The notes under the pieces: model-generated
Seen by the model: the letters and a program-made list of their open reading frames with translations, nothing else
What the model was told of the DNA's origin: nothing
The model's database searches: none
Origin: Belnapia moabensis DSM 16746
GTDB lineage: Bacteria > Pseudomonadota > Alphaproteobacteria > Acetobacterales > Acetobacteraceae
Reading direction: 5' to 3'
Assembly: GCF_000745835.1 (NCBI RefSeq)
Contig: NZ_JQKB01000028.1
Span: 1 to 64,000, forward strand
DNA: 64,000 bases
Made by a program: the position numbers and the translations under genes
In this document: piece after piece, positions 35,584 through 45,050 of the stretch
Position numbering within the stretch: the first letter of the stretch is position 1
Layout: every line of letters starts with the position of its first letter

Positions 35584-36777
35584 CTACCGCCCGAGATAGC
35601 CGAGGATGCCCCTGGCCGCCGCCACCCCCGTGCTGAAGCAGGCCTGTAGCAGGTAGCCCCCGGTCGGCGCCTCCCAGTCCAGCATCTCCCCGGCGAGGAA
35701 GGTCCCCGGCCGCCCCTGCAGCATGAACCGCTCGTCGACCGCCTCCCACCCCACCCCGCCCGCGGTGGAGATGGCCCGCTCGATCGGCGCCGTCCCGGTC
35801 AGCCGCAGCGGCACCCCCTTCACCAGCCGCGACAGCGGCTCCCTGGTGCCCCCATGCAGCGCCTCCTGCACCAGTCCGATGCCGATGGGCGAAAGCCCCA
35901 CCCGCCGCAGCCGGTTCGAGACCGATACCCCCCCGCGAGGCCCATCCAGCCGCGCCGCCAGCGCCTCCGCCGCCTCATCCGGCCGCAGGTCGATCCTCAC
36001 CACCGCCTCGCCCCCGGCCGCGATCGCCTCCCGCAGCGGCGCGCCGAGCGCATAGACCGCGCCGCCCTCGATCCCGCCCGCCGTCACTAGCGCCTCCCCT
36101 CGCACCCGCTCGCCCCCGAATTCGAGGGCGATGCGCTTCAGCGGCTGCCCCTCGAACCGGCTGCGGAAGACCTCCGACCACCCGAACAGGAACCCGCAAT
36201 TGGCCGGCCGCAGCGGCGCGACCTCGTCCGCCGGGAAGAATCGCACCCATCTCCCGTCCGAGCCGAGCCGCGGCCAGGAGGCGCCACCGAGCGCCAGCAG
36301 CACCGCCGCCGGCCGCAACGCCATCTCCCCCTCCGGCGAGGCGAGCCGCAGCGCCCCATCCTCCGCCCACCCCTCCCAGCGATGCCGGAAGCGGAATCCC
36401 ACCCCCTGCTCCGCCAGCCGCGCCAGCCAGGCGCGCAGCAAGGGCGAGGCCTTCAGCGCCTGCGGAAAGACCCGGCCGCTGGTGCCGGTGAAGAGCGGCT
36501 GCCCCAGCCCCTCCGCCCAGTCCATCAGCGCCGCCGGCGGGAAGGCGCGCAGCGCCGCCTCCAGCCGCCCGCTGGCCGCCCCATACCGGCCGATGAACCG
36601 CTCCAGCGGCTCCGAATGCGTCAGGTTCAGCCCGCCCCGCCCGGCGATCAGCAACTTCCGGCCCGGGCTTGGCATGCGGTCGAAGACGGTGACGGCCAGC
36701 CCGGCCGCCGCGAGCGTCTCGGCCGCCACCAACCCGGCCGGCCCGGCGCCGATGACGGCGACTTCATTGGGGTTCAT
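35584..36777 (-). CDS. FAD-dependent oxidoreductase of the HI0933/TIGR03862 type
   Basis: A 397-residue flavoprotein. The N-terminal dinucleotide fold is VAVIGAGPAGLVAAETLA (about 7-24), then GRKLLIAGRGGLNLTHSEP, a strong family mark. Later blocks are LLALGGASWPRLGSDG, EALVTAGGIEGGAVYAL and GTFLAGEMLDWEAPTGGYLLQACFSTG. Some members are described as aminoacetone oxidases; the substrate here is unknown. ATG 36777 is chosen because it immediately precedes the FAD motif. It converges with the phytase-like gene, three bases apart. Confidence 0.9.
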   Translation of the reverse strand: MNPNEVAVIGAGPAGLVAAETLAAAGLAVTVFDRMPSPGRKLLIAGRGGLNLTHSEPLERFIGRYGAASGRLEAALRAFPPAALMDWAEGLGQPLFTGTSGRVFPQALKASPLLRAWLARLAEQGVGFRFRHRWEGWAEDGALRLASPEGEMALRPAAVLLALGGASWPRLGSDGRWVRFFPADEVAPLRPANCGFLFGWSEVFRSRFEGQPLKRIALEFGGERVRGEALVTAGGIEGGAVYALGAPLREAIAAGGEAVVRIDLRPDEAAEALAARLDGPRGGVSVSNRLRRVGLSPIGIGLVQEALHGGTREPLSRLVKGVPLRLTGTAPIERAISTAGGVGWEAVDERFMLQGRPGTFLAGEMLDWEAPTGGYLLQACFSTGVAAARGILGYLGR

Positions 36778-36861
36778 GCCGGCTTGTAACGCCGTGGGGA
36801 TGGCCGGTGAACCCGGGGCGGCGAGCGCCGTTAGGGAGCGCAACCGAAATGGAGAGTTCCA

Positions 36862-37233
36862 ATGGCCAATGGTTTCCTGTCCAGCCTCCGTTCCCGCGCC
36901 GATGACGTGCGCGATGATGCCGAGCGTTACGGCCGCCGCGCCTCCAGCAGCCTGCGCGACACCGGCGAGCGCCTCCGCGATAGGGGCGACGACGCCCGCG
37001 GCGAGCTGTCCCGCCTCTGGGGCCAGCTCGAGGACCTGGTCGAGCGCCGCCTCGGCCCGGCGGCCAACGACGTCGCCAGCCGCGCCAGCTACTACGCCCG
37101 CGACGGCCGCGACGCCGCCTATGACGTGGCCGACCAGCTGCGCGAAGTGACGCGGTCGCGCCCGCTGCTGGCGATCGGCGTCGCCGTCGCGGCGACCTGG
37201 GCGATCAGCGCCATGCTGCGCAGCCGCCGTTAA
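36862..37233 (+). CDS. DUF883/ElaB-YqjD-like membrane-anchored protein
   Basis: A 123-residue protein with a highly charged, arginine- and aspartate-rich helical body ([20 protein letters not shown]..., [14 protein letters not shown]) and one C-terminal membrane helix ([18 protein letters not shown]) ending in basic residues. This layout matches the ElaB/YqjD group that tethers ribosomes to the inner membrane in stationary phase; that role is by analogy. A clear terminator follows. Confidence 0.75.
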   Translation: MANGFLSSLRSRADDVRDDAERYGRRASSSLRDTGERLRDRGDDARGELSRLWGQLEDLVERRLGPAANDVASRASYYARDGRDAAYDVADQLREVTRSRPLLAIGVAVAATWAISAMLRSRR

Positions 37234-37240
37234 GGCTCCG

Positions 37241-37263
37241 AGGGGGGCTTCGGCCCCCCTTTC
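37241..37263 (+). terminator. intrinsic terminator after the DUF883-like gene
   Basis: AGGGGGGC-TTCG-GCCCCCCT forms an 8-bp G+C stem with a stable UUCG loop, followed by TTCGTT on the plus strand. It begins eight bases after the stop codon and insulates uvrB. Confidence 0.8.
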
Positions 37264-37316
37264 GTTGCAGGTTTTTCGCTGGATTCGGCCGCCCGGAAGT
37301 CCAATTTAAAGGGGCG

Positions 37317-39518
37317 ATGAACCAGATCCTCCCGCCCGTGATGTTCTACCCGCCGAAGCGGCCCGCCCCGCCGCCGGAGCGGCGGCTGAAGGTTGTCTCC
37401 CCCTTCGAGCCGAACGGCGACCAACCCGAGGCCATCAAGCAGCTCGTCGCGGGCCTCAAGGCCGGCGAGCGCGACCAGGTGCTGCTCGGCGTCACCGGCT
37501 CGGGCAAGACCTTCACCATGGCGAAGGTGATCGAGCAGCTCCAGCGCCCGACGCTCATCCTCGCACCCAACAAGACGCTCGCGGCCCAGCTCTACGGCGA
37601 GATGAAGAGCTTCTTCCCCGAGAACGCCGTCGAGTACTTCGTCTCCTACTACGACTACTACCAGCCCGAGGCCTACGTCCCGCGGACCGACACATACATA
37701 GAAAAAGACGCCCAGATCAACGAGCAGATCGACCGCATGCGCCACTCCGCCACCCAGTCCCTGCTGGAGCGGAACGACGTGGTCATCGTCGCCTCCGTCT
37801 CCTGCATCTACGGTATCGGCTCGGTCGAGACCTATTCGCGGATGGTGGTGAAGCTCGAGCTCGGCGGCCGGATCGAGCGCGACGTGCTCGTCAAAGGCCT
37901 CGTCGAGCAGCAATACCGCCGCAACGACGCCTTCTTCGCCCGCGGCACCTTCCGCATCCGCGGCGAGACGGTGGACATCTGGCCCTCCCACCTCGAGGAC
38001 CGCGCCTGGCGCATCAACCTCTTCGGCGACGAGATCGACGGCCTCAAGGAATTCGACCCGCTGACCGGCGAGATCACCGCCGAGATGCAGCGCGTCCATA
38101 TCTACGCCAACAGCCACTACGTCACGCCGCGGCCGACGATGCAGCAGGCCATCATCTCCATCAAGGCGGAGCTGAAGCAGCGCCTGGCGGAGCTGCACGA
38201 GGCCGGCCGCCTGCTGGAGGCGCAGCGCCTTGAGCAGCGCACGCAATTCGACATCGAGATGCTGGAGACCACCGGCTCCTGCAAGGGCATCGAGAATTAC
38301 AGCCGCTACCTCACCGGCCGCCGCCCCGGCGAGCCGCCGCCGACGCTCTTCGAGTACCTGCCGGAGAACGCGCTGCTCGTCGTCGATGAAAGCCACGTCA
38401 CCGTCGGCCAGCTCGGCGGCATGTATCGCGGCGACTTCGCGCGGAAGAGCGTGCTGAACGAGTTCGGCTTCCGCTTGCCCTCCTGCATGGACAACCGGCC
38501 GCTGAAATTCGAGGAGTGGGAGACCTACCGGCCCGAGACCGTCTTCGTCAGCGCGACGCCGGGGCCGTGGGAGATGGAGCGCACCGGCGGCGTCTTCGCC
38601 GAGCAGGTGATCCGCCCGACCGGCCTGATCGACCCGGTGACGGAAATCCGCCCGGTCGAGGGGCAGGTCGATGACCTGCTCGCCGAATGCCGCGACCAGA
38701 TCGCCAAGGGCGGCCGCGTCCTCGTCACCACGCTGACCAAGCGCATGGCCGAGGACCTGACCGACTACATGACTGAGGCCGGCATCAAGGTCCGCTACCT
38801 GCATTCCGACGTGGACACGCTGGAGCGCATCGAGATCATCCGCGACCTCCGCCGCGGCGTCTTCGACGTGCTGGTTGGCATCAACCTGCTGCGCGAGGGG
38901 CTCGACATCCCCGAATGCACGCTCGTCGCCATCCTCGATGCCGACAAGGAGGGCTTCCTCCGCTCCGCCACCTCGCTGATCCAGACCATCGGCCGCGCCG
39001 CGCGCAATGCCGAGGGCCGCGTCGTCCTCTACGCCGACCGCATGACCGACAGCCTGCGGAAGGCGCTGGAGGAGACCGAGCGCCGTCGCACCAAGCAGAT
39101 GGCCTGGAACGCCGAGCACGGCATCACGCCGACCACCATCAAGCGGCAGATCGCCGATGTCATGCAGTCGGTCTACGAGCAGGACTACGTGACGGTCGAG
39201 GCGGTCGAGGGCGATGCCTCGGCGCAGTTCATCGGCAGCAACCTGCGCGCCACCATCGCCGACCTGGAGAAGCGCATGCGCGCCGCCGCCGCCGACCTCG
39301 AATTCGAGGAGGCCGCCCGGCTGCGCGACGAGATCAAGCGCATGGAGGCGCTCGACCTCGGGCTGGAGCCCAACCTCGCCGGCCGCTCCCTGCAGGGCAG
39401 CGCGCCGAAATCCCCCGGCCGCGCCAAGGCCGATTGGAAGCCGAAGCCCCTCGGACCGGGCGGCGGCGGCTACGACCCGGAGAAGCGCCGCGGCGGGCGG
39501 AAGCGCGCCCGCGCCTGA
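37317..39518 (+). CDS. uvrB: excinuclease ABC subunit B
   Basis: A 733-residue UvrB, the damage-verifying helicase of nucleotide excision repair. Walker [10 protein letters not shown] (about 58-66), the beta-hairpin region [21 protein letters not shown], helicase motifs [30 protein letters not shown] and [20 protein letters not shown] are all present. A C-terminal UVR domain ([19 protein letters not shown]) binds UvrC. The extra tail is basic and glycine-rich. No GTTC-N7-GTTC box is visible upstream, so it does not look SOS-controlled. Confidence 0.97.
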   Translation: MNQILPPVMFYPPKRPAPPPERRLKVVSPFEPNGDQPEAIKQLVAGLKAGERDQVLLGVTGSGKTFTMAKVIEQLQRPTLILAPNKTLAAQLYGEMKSFFPENAVEYFVSYYDYYQPEAYVPRTDTYIEKDAQINEQIDRMRHSATQSLLERNDVVIVASVSCIYGIGSVETYSRMVVKLELGGRIERDVLVKGLVEQQYRRNDAFFARGTFRIRGETVDIWPSHLEDRAWRINLFGDEIDGLKEFDPLTGEITAEMQRVHIYANSHYVTPRPTMQQAIISIKAELKQRLAELHEAGRLLEAQRLEQRTQFDIEMLETTGSCKGIENYSRYLTGRRPGEPPPTLFEYLPENALLVVDESHVTVGQLGGMYRGDFARKSVLNEFGFRLPSCMDNRPLKFEEWETYRPETVFVSATPGPWEMERTGGVFAEQVIRPTGLIDPVTEIRPVEGQVDDLLAECRDQIAKGGRVLVTTLTKRMAEDLTDYMTEAGIKVRYLHSDVDTLERIEIIRDLRRGVFDVLVGINLLREGLDIPECTLVAILDADKEGFLRSATSLIQTIGRAARNAEGRVVLYADRMTDSLRKALEETERRRTKQMAWNAEHGITPTTIKRQIADVMQSVYEQDYVTVEAVEGDASAQFIGSNLRATIADLEKRMRAAAADLEFEEAARLRDEIKRMEALDLGLEPNLAGRSLQGSAPKSPGRAKADWKPKPLGPGGGGYDPEKRRGGRKRARA

Positions 39519-39579
39519 CCACGGGGAACGCCCCTCCCCCACTGGGCGTTTCGCCCGCAACAGGCAGGAGGAGGCAGCC

Positions 39580-40095
39580 ATGGGCGAGTTCACTGGCAGG
39601 ATCAGGATCGACCGTCCGGCATCGGAGGTCTTCGCCTTCCTCTCCGACCCGACCGCCATGCCGCGCTACCTCCAGACCGTGCGGCGCGTCGAGCAGCAGG
39701 GTCCCGGCCGCATCGCCATGGAAGGCGAGGCGCATGGCCACCAGTACCGCGACGAGGGCTGGATCAAGGTCGAGCCGGAGGCCCGGCGAATGCACTGGGG
39801 CTCCGACCGGCTCAAGGACTATGGCGGCGAGATGATGGTGACCGAGACGGAAGGCGGGGCGGAGGTCTCCATCCGCCTCAGCATCGTGCCCGAGCCGCAG
39901 GTCGCCGAACGGATGGAGCAGGAATCCGGCGCCGTCGACCATGCGATGCGGAAGGCGATGGAGCGGACGCTCGGCGCCATCAAGGCGGCCTGCGAAGGCA
40001 GCGGCGACCCGGCCCCGGATGCCCCGCGCAGCGCCGACGACCTGCCCGACAGCCGCCCCTTCGGCAGCAGCGCGACCCTCAACCCCGATATCTGA
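39580..40095 (+). CDS. SRPBCC-fold protein
   Basis: A 171-residue START/SRPBCC-like protein: the N-terminal GRIRIDRPASEVFAFLSDPTAMPRYLQTVRRVE is the typical strand-helix-helix entry of this fold, which forms a deep hydrophobic cavity. A C-terminal helix (VDHAMRKAMERTLGAIKAACE) and a disordered tail follow. The ligand is unknown. A strong AGGAGGAG site precedes the ATG. It lies 61 bases after uvrB. Confidence 0.85.
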   Translation: MGEFTGRIRIDRPASEVFAFLSDPTAMPRYLQTVRRVEQQGPGRIAMEGEAHGHQYRDEGWIKVEPEARRMHWGSDRLKDYGGEMMVTETEGGAEVSIRLSIVPEPQVAERMEQESGAVDHAMRKAMERTLGAIKAACEGSGDPAPDAPRSADDLPDSRPFGSSATLNPDI

Positions 40096-40250
40096 GCCGC
40101 TTCCGCTTGCCTCGGCGCGGGTAGTCCATTATAGGAATATCCGCCCAGGCCTTTCCTGCGGCCTGCATCCCGAGCCCGCCACTTAAAACCCTTAAGTCCT
40201 AAATCCGGGCCACAAAACCCGTTTTATCAATAGTTTGGCCGCCACCCGCT

Positions 40251-40679
40251 TTAGGGTCCGTTCACCGGACCATCCGCCCGCCGCAGCGCGGCTCGGCGCA
40301 GCACATGCACCAGATGCTCCGGGTCGAAGGGCTTTCGCACGGTCGGCACGCCGGCATGGCCGCCCTGGCCGAGATCGTCGCCATAGCCGGTCATGAAGAC
40401 GAAGGGCACGCCCCGCTGCGCCAGCCGGTCCGCCACCGGCAGGGCGCTCCGGCCGCCGAGATTCATGTCGAGCAGGCAGCCATCCAGCCCGCCATCGGCG
40501 CAGGCGGCCTCGATCCGGTGGAGCGCATCCTCGACCGTGGCGGCGGTGCCGAGCACGGTGGCGCCGGCCTCAGTCAGCTCATCCTCGACCAGCATGGCGA
40601 CGAGCGCCTCGTCCTCGACGACGAGGAGGCGGAGCGAGCCAAGGCTTGCGGCAGCGTCTTCCGGAAGCGTCACGGCCAT
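40251..40679 (-). CDS. single-domain response regulator
   Basis: A 142-residue CheY-like receiver with no output domain. Acidic pocket VEDEALV (about 21-27), phosphorylated Asp71 in CLLDMNLGG, the switch residue in FMTGYG and the conserved Lys in TVRKPFDPEHL are all present. Such stand-alone receivers typically pair with HisKA_2/HWE kinases; the GAF-kinase at 21327-22523 is one candidate. The 155 bases between it and the SRPBCC gene are A/T-richer and hold no recognised feature. Confidence 0.9.
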   Translation of the reverse strand: MAVTLPEDAAASLGSLRLLVVEDEALVAMLVEDELTEAGATVLGTAATVEDALHRIEAACADGGLDGCLLDMNLGGRSALPVADRLAQRGVPFVFMTGYGDDLGQGGHAGVPTVRKPFDPEHLVHVLRRAALRRADGPVNGP

Positions 40680-40744
40680 CGTGCATCTCCAGGGTTGACC
40701 AAAGCCGGGTTAGCGCCGGACGGCAAAACCCGTCTGTACGTAAG

Positions 40745-40760
40745 GATACCTGACGGTATC
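40745..40760. promoter_or_regulatory. 16-base palindrome upstream of the response-regulator gene
   Basis: GATACC-TGAC-GGTATC is a perfect inverted repeat that overlaps the last codon of the Crp/Fnr gene by two bases and lies 66 bases before the response-regulator start codon. It may be an operator or a weak terminator; there is no U run on either strand. Confidence 0.3.
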
Positions 40761-41478
40761 AGCGGCCGCTGTGTCCGGCCAGCCGTTGCGCTTCCTGAAG
40801 GACCGCCGCGTAGCATTCGCAGGAGGCAGCCTCGAGGCCGTGGCGGCTGGTGATCTCGAGCTGGCCGCGCTCGTAGCGGATCAGGCCGGCGCGCTGCAGG
40901 CTGCCCGCCGCCACCGTCACGCCGGCGCGGCGCACGCCGAGCATCATCGAGAGCAGCTCGTGGGTGATGGCGAAGCGGTCGCCATCGGCGCGGTCATGCG
41001 CCATCAGCAGCCAACGGGCGAGGCGCTGCTCGGTATGGTGGCGGCCGTTGCAGGCGGCGGTGCGTGCCACCTGCTGGAGATGCGCCATGGCGTAGAGCAG
41101 CAGCTCGCGGCGGAGCACCGGGCTCCACTCCAGCGCCTCGGCGAAGGAGTCGGCATCGAGCTGCAAGGCGATGCCGGTGTGCTGCACGATGCCCTCGATA
41201 TCCGCGCGGTCCGTGCCGTAGAGCAGCGGCAGCCCAAGCATTCCCTCCGGGCCGACCAGGCCGACCTCGGCGCCGTTGCCGTCCTGCAGCATGACGACCA
41301 TGGAGACGAAGCCGGATTCGATGAAGTGCACGGCCGCGATGGGGACGCCCGGCTTCTGCACGCTCTGGCGGAAGGGCAGTTCGATGGGCTTCAGGCTGGG
41401 CCAGAGTCGTTGCAGGTCGGCGGGCGGAAGAGCAGCGAGGATTCGATTGGATGGATGAGGAAGCACCGATTCGCTCAA
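40759..41478 (-). CDS. Crp/Fnr-family transcriptional regulator
   Basis: A 239-residue regulator. The N-terminal cyclic-nucleotide-binding-like domain (about 15-140) includes FIESGFVSMVVMLQDGNGAEVGLVGPEGMLG; the C-terminal winged helix carries HTEQRLARWLLMAHDRADGD and LLSMMLGVRRAGVTVAAGSLQRAG as recognition helix. No four-cysteine FNR cluster motif is seen at the N-terminus, so an iron-sulfur sensor is unlikely. The arginine expected for cAMP binding is not evident. Target genes are unknown; the response regulator next to it is a candidate. Confidence 0.9.
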   Translation of the reverse strand: MSESVLPHPSNRILAALPPADLQRLWPSLKPIELPFRQSVQKPGVPIAAVHFIESGFVSMVVMLQDGNGAEVGLVGPEGMLGLPLLYGTDRADIEGIVQHTGIALQLDADSFAEALEWSPVLRRELLLYAMAHLQQVARTAACNGRHHTEQRLARWLLMAHDRADGDRFAITHELLSMMLGVRRAGVTVAAGSLQRAGLIRYERGQLEITSRHGLEAASCECYAAVLQEAQRLAGHSGR

Positions 41479-41610
41479 TGGTCGATCCTCGCCAGGTTCA
41501 GGCGAGAGCGCGAATCTCCCAGCCGCCCGCGCGGCGTTACGGCGCGGGAGAGCGAGTCATTAGAGGCCGCGTTCCATCGTGTCGGTACGGTTTCAACGCG
41601 CCCGCATGGA

Positions 41611-43014
41611 TCAGGCGGCGGGGCCTGCCGGCAGCCAGACCTTGAAGCAAGCGCCGCTGCCCGGCTCGCTTTCGATCAGCAGCTGGCCGCGATGCCGGTT
41701 GACGATGTGCTTGACGATGGCGAGCCCAAGCCCCGTGCCGCCGGCGCTGCGCGAGCGCCCGCGGTCGACGCGGTAGAAGCGCTCGGTGAGGCGCGGGATG
41801 TGCTCGGGCGAAATGCCCGGCCCGTCGTCATGGACGGAGAGCAGCACGCCGGGCCGGCTCGGCAGCCGCGGCCCGCCCTGGCAGCGCGCGACCGCGAGGC
41901 GCACGGCGCCGCCCTCGCGGCCATGGCGGATGGCGTTCTCCAGCAGGTTGCGCAGCACCTGGGCGAGCTGCTCGGCATCCGCCGGCGCGGCGAGCGCGCC
42001 CGGCTCCAGCTCGGCCGCGAGGCTGGCCTTCCGGGCACGGAAGAGCGGCTCCAGCGCATCCGCCTCGGCGCGGGCGATGGCGGCGAGGTCGGCCTGCCCC
42101 GTCGGCGGCTGGTGCTCGGTCAGCTCGATGCGCGAGAGGCCGAGCAGGTCGTCGATCAGCCGGCGCATCCGCTCCGACTGCTCGGCCATGATGCCGAGGA
42201 AGCGCTGGCGGGCCGCCGGGTCGTCCTCCGCCGGGCCGCGCAGCGTCTCGATGAAGCCGATCAGGCTGGCGAGCGGCGTGCGCAGCTCGTGGCTGGCATT
42301 GGCGACGAAGTCGGCGCGCATCCGCTCCACCGCGCGCTCGCGCGAGCGGTCGGAGAGGAGGATGACGATGCGCCCGCCATCGGCGAGAGGCGGGTCCATC
42401 GGGATGACCTGGGCGGCGATCTCCCGCGTCACCCGCACCGGCAGCGCGATATCGGCGGTGTGCGGCCGCCCTTCGGCCAGCGCCCGGTCCACCGCCTCGG
42501 CCAGCATGGGGTGGCGCAGCAGCGCGGCGACGTCGCCGTCGCGCGGCGGGCCGCTGTCGGCGGCGCCGAACAGGGCCCGCGCCGCGGCATTGGCGCGCAG
42601 CGGCCGGCGCTCAGGCGAGAGGACGAGCAGCGGGTCGGGCAGCCGCTCGACGATCGCCTCGTCGGCGCGGCGCAGGCGTCCGACCAGCTCGCCCTGGTCG
42701 GCCAGCGTGCGGGCGAGGCGCGCCACGCCCTCGGCGATCTCGCCGACCGCCGGCAGCAGCGGCGTGCCGTCGGGTGGGACGAGGTGCCCATCGGCCGCGG
42801 CGGCGCGGCGCAGCGCCTCGGCCAAGCGGGCGAGGTTGCCGATCCAGAGCTGGGCGACGGCGAGCGCGCCGAGGGCGCAGGCGAGAAGGGCGAGCAGGCC
42901 GGGGCCGAGGGACAGCTCGCCCTCGGCGAGCAGCAGCAGCAGGGTCAGGGCCGGGACGGCGCCGATCAGCCCGGCGGCGGCGAGGATCCGGCCGGTCGGC
43001 GGGCGGGCGGGCAT
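41611..43014 (-). CDS. PhoR-like membrane sensor histidine kinase
   Basis: A 467-residue kinase. Two N-terminal membrane helices (about 8-30 and 37-58) with almost no periplasmic part, a PAS-like region (about 115-225), the HisKA helix FVANASHELRTPLASL with His242, and an ATPase domain with LRNLLENAIRHG, VHDDGPGIS and GGTGLGLAIVKHIVNRH. The domain order equals PhoR, the phosphate sensor, but phoB and pst genes are not beside it here, so the signal is not certain. Confidence 0.88.
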   Translation of the reverse strand: MPARPPTGRILAAAGLIGAVPALTLLLLLAEGELSLGPGLLALLACALGALAVAQLWIGNLARLAEALRRAAAADGHLVPPDGTPLLPAVGEIAEGVARLARTLADQGELVGRLRRADEAIVERLPDPLLVLSPERRPLRANAAARALFGAADSGPPRDGDVAALLRHPMLAEAVDRALAEGRPHTADIALPVRVTREIAAQVIPMDPPLADGGRIVILLSDRSRERAVERMRADFVANASHELRTPLASLIGFIETLRGPAEDDPAARQRFLGIMAEQSERMRRLIDDLLGLSRIELTEHQPPTGQADLAAIARAEADALEPLFRARKASLAAELEPGALAAPADAEQLAQVLRNLLENAIRHGREGGAVRLAVARCQGGPRLPSRPGVLLSVHDDGPGISPEHIPRLTERFYRVDRGRSRSAGGTGLGLAIVKHIVNRHRGQLLIESEPGSGACFKVWLPAGPAA

Positions 43015-43020
43015 CGGAGC

Positions 43021-44163
43021 CTAGCTGGCGCCAGGGATGGGCGCCGGCTGGACGAGGCGAGGCTCGCCCGAGGGATCGACCGCGAAAATGGCGAGGCCAT
43101 GCTGGGCCAGCCCGTCCGGCGCGAGGCGCACCGGCCCGTCGGCGCCGAGCATCGCCTCGCCGACCGGGGCCGTGCCGACGCGGGCGGCGCGGCTGGCGAG
43201 CGCGGCCGCGTCATAGGCGACGCCGGCAAGGCGCGGCGGGCGCTCGCCGAAGGCGGACTGGTAGCGCTGGTCGAAGCCGGCCCGTGTCGCCGGGTCGGCG
43301 CCGGGGAACCAGGCGCCGGTGAGGGCGGGTTCCTGCGCCACCACCGGGTCCTGCGCCCAGAGCACGGTGCCGAGCAGGCGGGGCTTCGCCGGCAGCGCGG
43401 TCGAGAGGGTCTGGGCGGCGGCGCGGGCCCGTTCGCCGCCGAGCCCGAGCAGCACGGCATCGACCCCTTCCGGCCCGGCCTGGGCGACGAGGTCGCGGGC
43501 GGCGGCGGCGCTGTCGCCGAGCCGGGCCTGCAGCACGATGATAGGCGCCGGCAGGCCGAGCGCGGGCAGGCGGCTGCGCAGCGCGGCGGCGAGGCGGCGG
43601 CCGAACTCGTCATCCGGCGCGATGAGGCCGAAGCGGCGCGCGCCGGCCTCGGCGGCGGCGGCGGCCACGCGCTCGGCCTGCTCGGCCGGCGTGGTGCCGA
43701 GCACCCAGACGCCGTTGCCGGCCTGGGCGGCATCGCTGGTGAAGGCCATCACCGGCGCGCCCGCGGCACGGGCCTGGCCGGCGACGGCGGCGGTTTCATT
43801 CAGGGTCAGCGGGCCGGCGAGCGCCCGCGCCCCCTCCCCCAGCGCCGACTGCGCGGCCTGGGCGGCACCGGAGGAGGTGCTAGCGGTGTCGCGGGGGAGG
43901 AATTCGACGCCCGGGTCGTTCTGGTCAAAGAGGGCGAGTTGGGCGGCGTTCAGCATCGCCTGGCCGAGCGGTCGGTTGGAACCCGAAAGCGGCAGCAGCA
44001 GGCCGACGCGGGTGCGCGGGATCTCCGGCAGCGGCGCGGCCTGGGCCGGGTAGCCGGGGGTGACATAGGCCGGCGGGGCTTGCGTGACACATGCGGCGAG
44101 AGGCAAGAGCAAGGCGAGCCGCAGCAGGTGGCGAAGCGGGGTGCGGCGTGACGGAACCGGCAA
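43021..44163 (-). CDS. LpoA-like lipoprotein / penicillin-binding-protein activator
   Basis: A 380-residue periplasmic-binding-fold lipoprotein of the LpoA/LivK-like group that in other bacteria activates PBP1A. The start is TTG at 44163, placed by a perfect AGGAGG five bases upstream. It gives the signal MPVPSRRTPLRHLLRLALLLPLAAC with a lipobox. The mature part opens RTRVGLLLPLSGSNRPLGQAMLNAAQ and continues with ALAGPLTLNETAAVAGQA and FGLIAPDDEFGRRLAAAL. No N-terminal TPR domain as in E. coli LpoA. It diverges from rsmI with overlapping 5' ends. Confidence 0.8.
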   Translation of the reverse strand: MPVPSRRTPLRHLLRLALLLPLAACVTQAPPAYVTPGYPAQAAPLPEIPRTRVGLLLPLSGSNRPLGQAMLNAAQLALFDQNDPGVEFLPRDTASTSSGAAQAAQSALGEGARALAGPLTLNETAAVAGQARAAGAPVMAFTSDAAQAGNGVWVLGTTPAEQAERVAAAAAEAGARRFGLIAPDDEFGRRLAAALRSRLPALGLPAPIIVLQARLGDSAAAARDLVAQAGPEGVDAVLLGLGGERARAAAQTLSTALPAKPRLLGTVLWAQDPVVAQEPALTGAWFPGADPATRAGFDQRYQSAFGERPPRLAGVAYDAAALASRAARVGTAPVGEAMLGADGPVRLAPDGLAQHGLAIFAVDPSGEPRLVQPAPIPGAS

Positions 44164-45050
44164 ACGAACCTCCTGACCCTTCCCCCGATGGGCCGCTGCC
44201 GGGGCTGACCCTGGTGGCGACGCCGATCGGCAATCTCGGCGATCTCTCGCCCCGCGCGCTGGCCACGCTGCGCGGCGCCGATGCCGTGCTTTGCGAGGAT
44301 ACCAGGGTAACCGGCGCCATGCTGGCACGGCATGGCGTTTCGGTGACCCTGATCCCTTTGCACGAGCACAACGAGGATGACCAGACCCCACGCGTGCTTG
44401 ACCGCCTGCGGGCGGGCGGGCGGATCGCCCTCGTTTCCGATGCGGGGACGCCGCTGGTCTCCGACCCCGGCTACCGGCTGGTTCGGGCGGCGATCGCGGC
44501 GGGGCTCAAGGTGGGGGCCGTGCCTGGGCCGAATGCGGCGGTGATGGCGCTGACGCTCTCCGGCCTGCCGCCGCATCCCTTCCTCTTCCATGGCTTCCTG
44601 CCCTCGAAATCAGGGCCGCGGGCGGCGGAGATCGCCCAGCTGCGGGCGGCGGAGCGGGCGGGGCTTTCGGCCAGCATCGTGTTCTACGAGGCACCGCACC
44701 GGCTGGCGGAGACGCTGGCGGCGCTGGCGGAGGGGCTCGGCGCGGCGCGGCCGGCCGCCGTCGCGCGGGAGATGACGAAGCGCTTCGAGGAGGTCCGGCG
44801 CGGCAGCCTCGCCACGCTCGCCGCCCACTATGCCGCCGAGGCCGCGCGGGGCGAGATCGCGATCGTGATCGGCCCGGCGGCGGAGGAGGCGGCCGGCGAG
44901 GCGGAGCTGGACCGGGCGCTGCGCGATGCGCAGGCGGCGGGGATGAGCCTGCGTGACGCCGCGGCGGCGGTGGCGGCGGCGACCGGGCTGCCCCGGAAGC
45001 AGGTCTATCGGCGGGCGCTGGAGCTGGGAGGCGGCGATGGCGAAGGCTAA
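44148..45050 (+). CDS. rsmI: 16S rRNA (cytidine1402-2'-O)-methyltransferase
   Basis: A 300-residue SAM-dependent methyltransferase of the tetrapyrrole-methylase fold acting on C1402 in the ribosomal decoding centre. Seen: LVATPIGNLGDLSPRAL (22-38), EDTRVTGAMLARHGV, LVSDAGTPLVSDPGYRLVR and VPGPNAAVMALTLSGLP, plus FYEAPHRLAETL. GTG 44148 is the best start. Its first 16 bases overlap the divergent LpoA-like gene, an arrangement seen in many proteobacteria where these two genes are neighbours. Confidence 0.95.
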   Translation: MTEPANEPPDPSPDGPLPGLTLVATPIGNLGDLSPRALATLRGADAVLCEDTRVTGAMLARHGVSVTLIPLHEHNEDDQTPRVLDRLRAGGRIALVSDAGTPLVSDPGYRLVRAAIAAGLKVGAVPGPNAAVMALTLSGLPPHPFLFHGFLPSKSGPRAAEIAQLRAAERAGLSASIVFYEAPHRLAETLAALAEGLGAARPAAVAREMTKRFEEVRRGSLATLAAHYAAEAARGEIAIVIGPAAEEAAGEAELDRALRDAQAAGMSLRDAAAAVAAATGLPRKQVYRRALELGGGDGEG

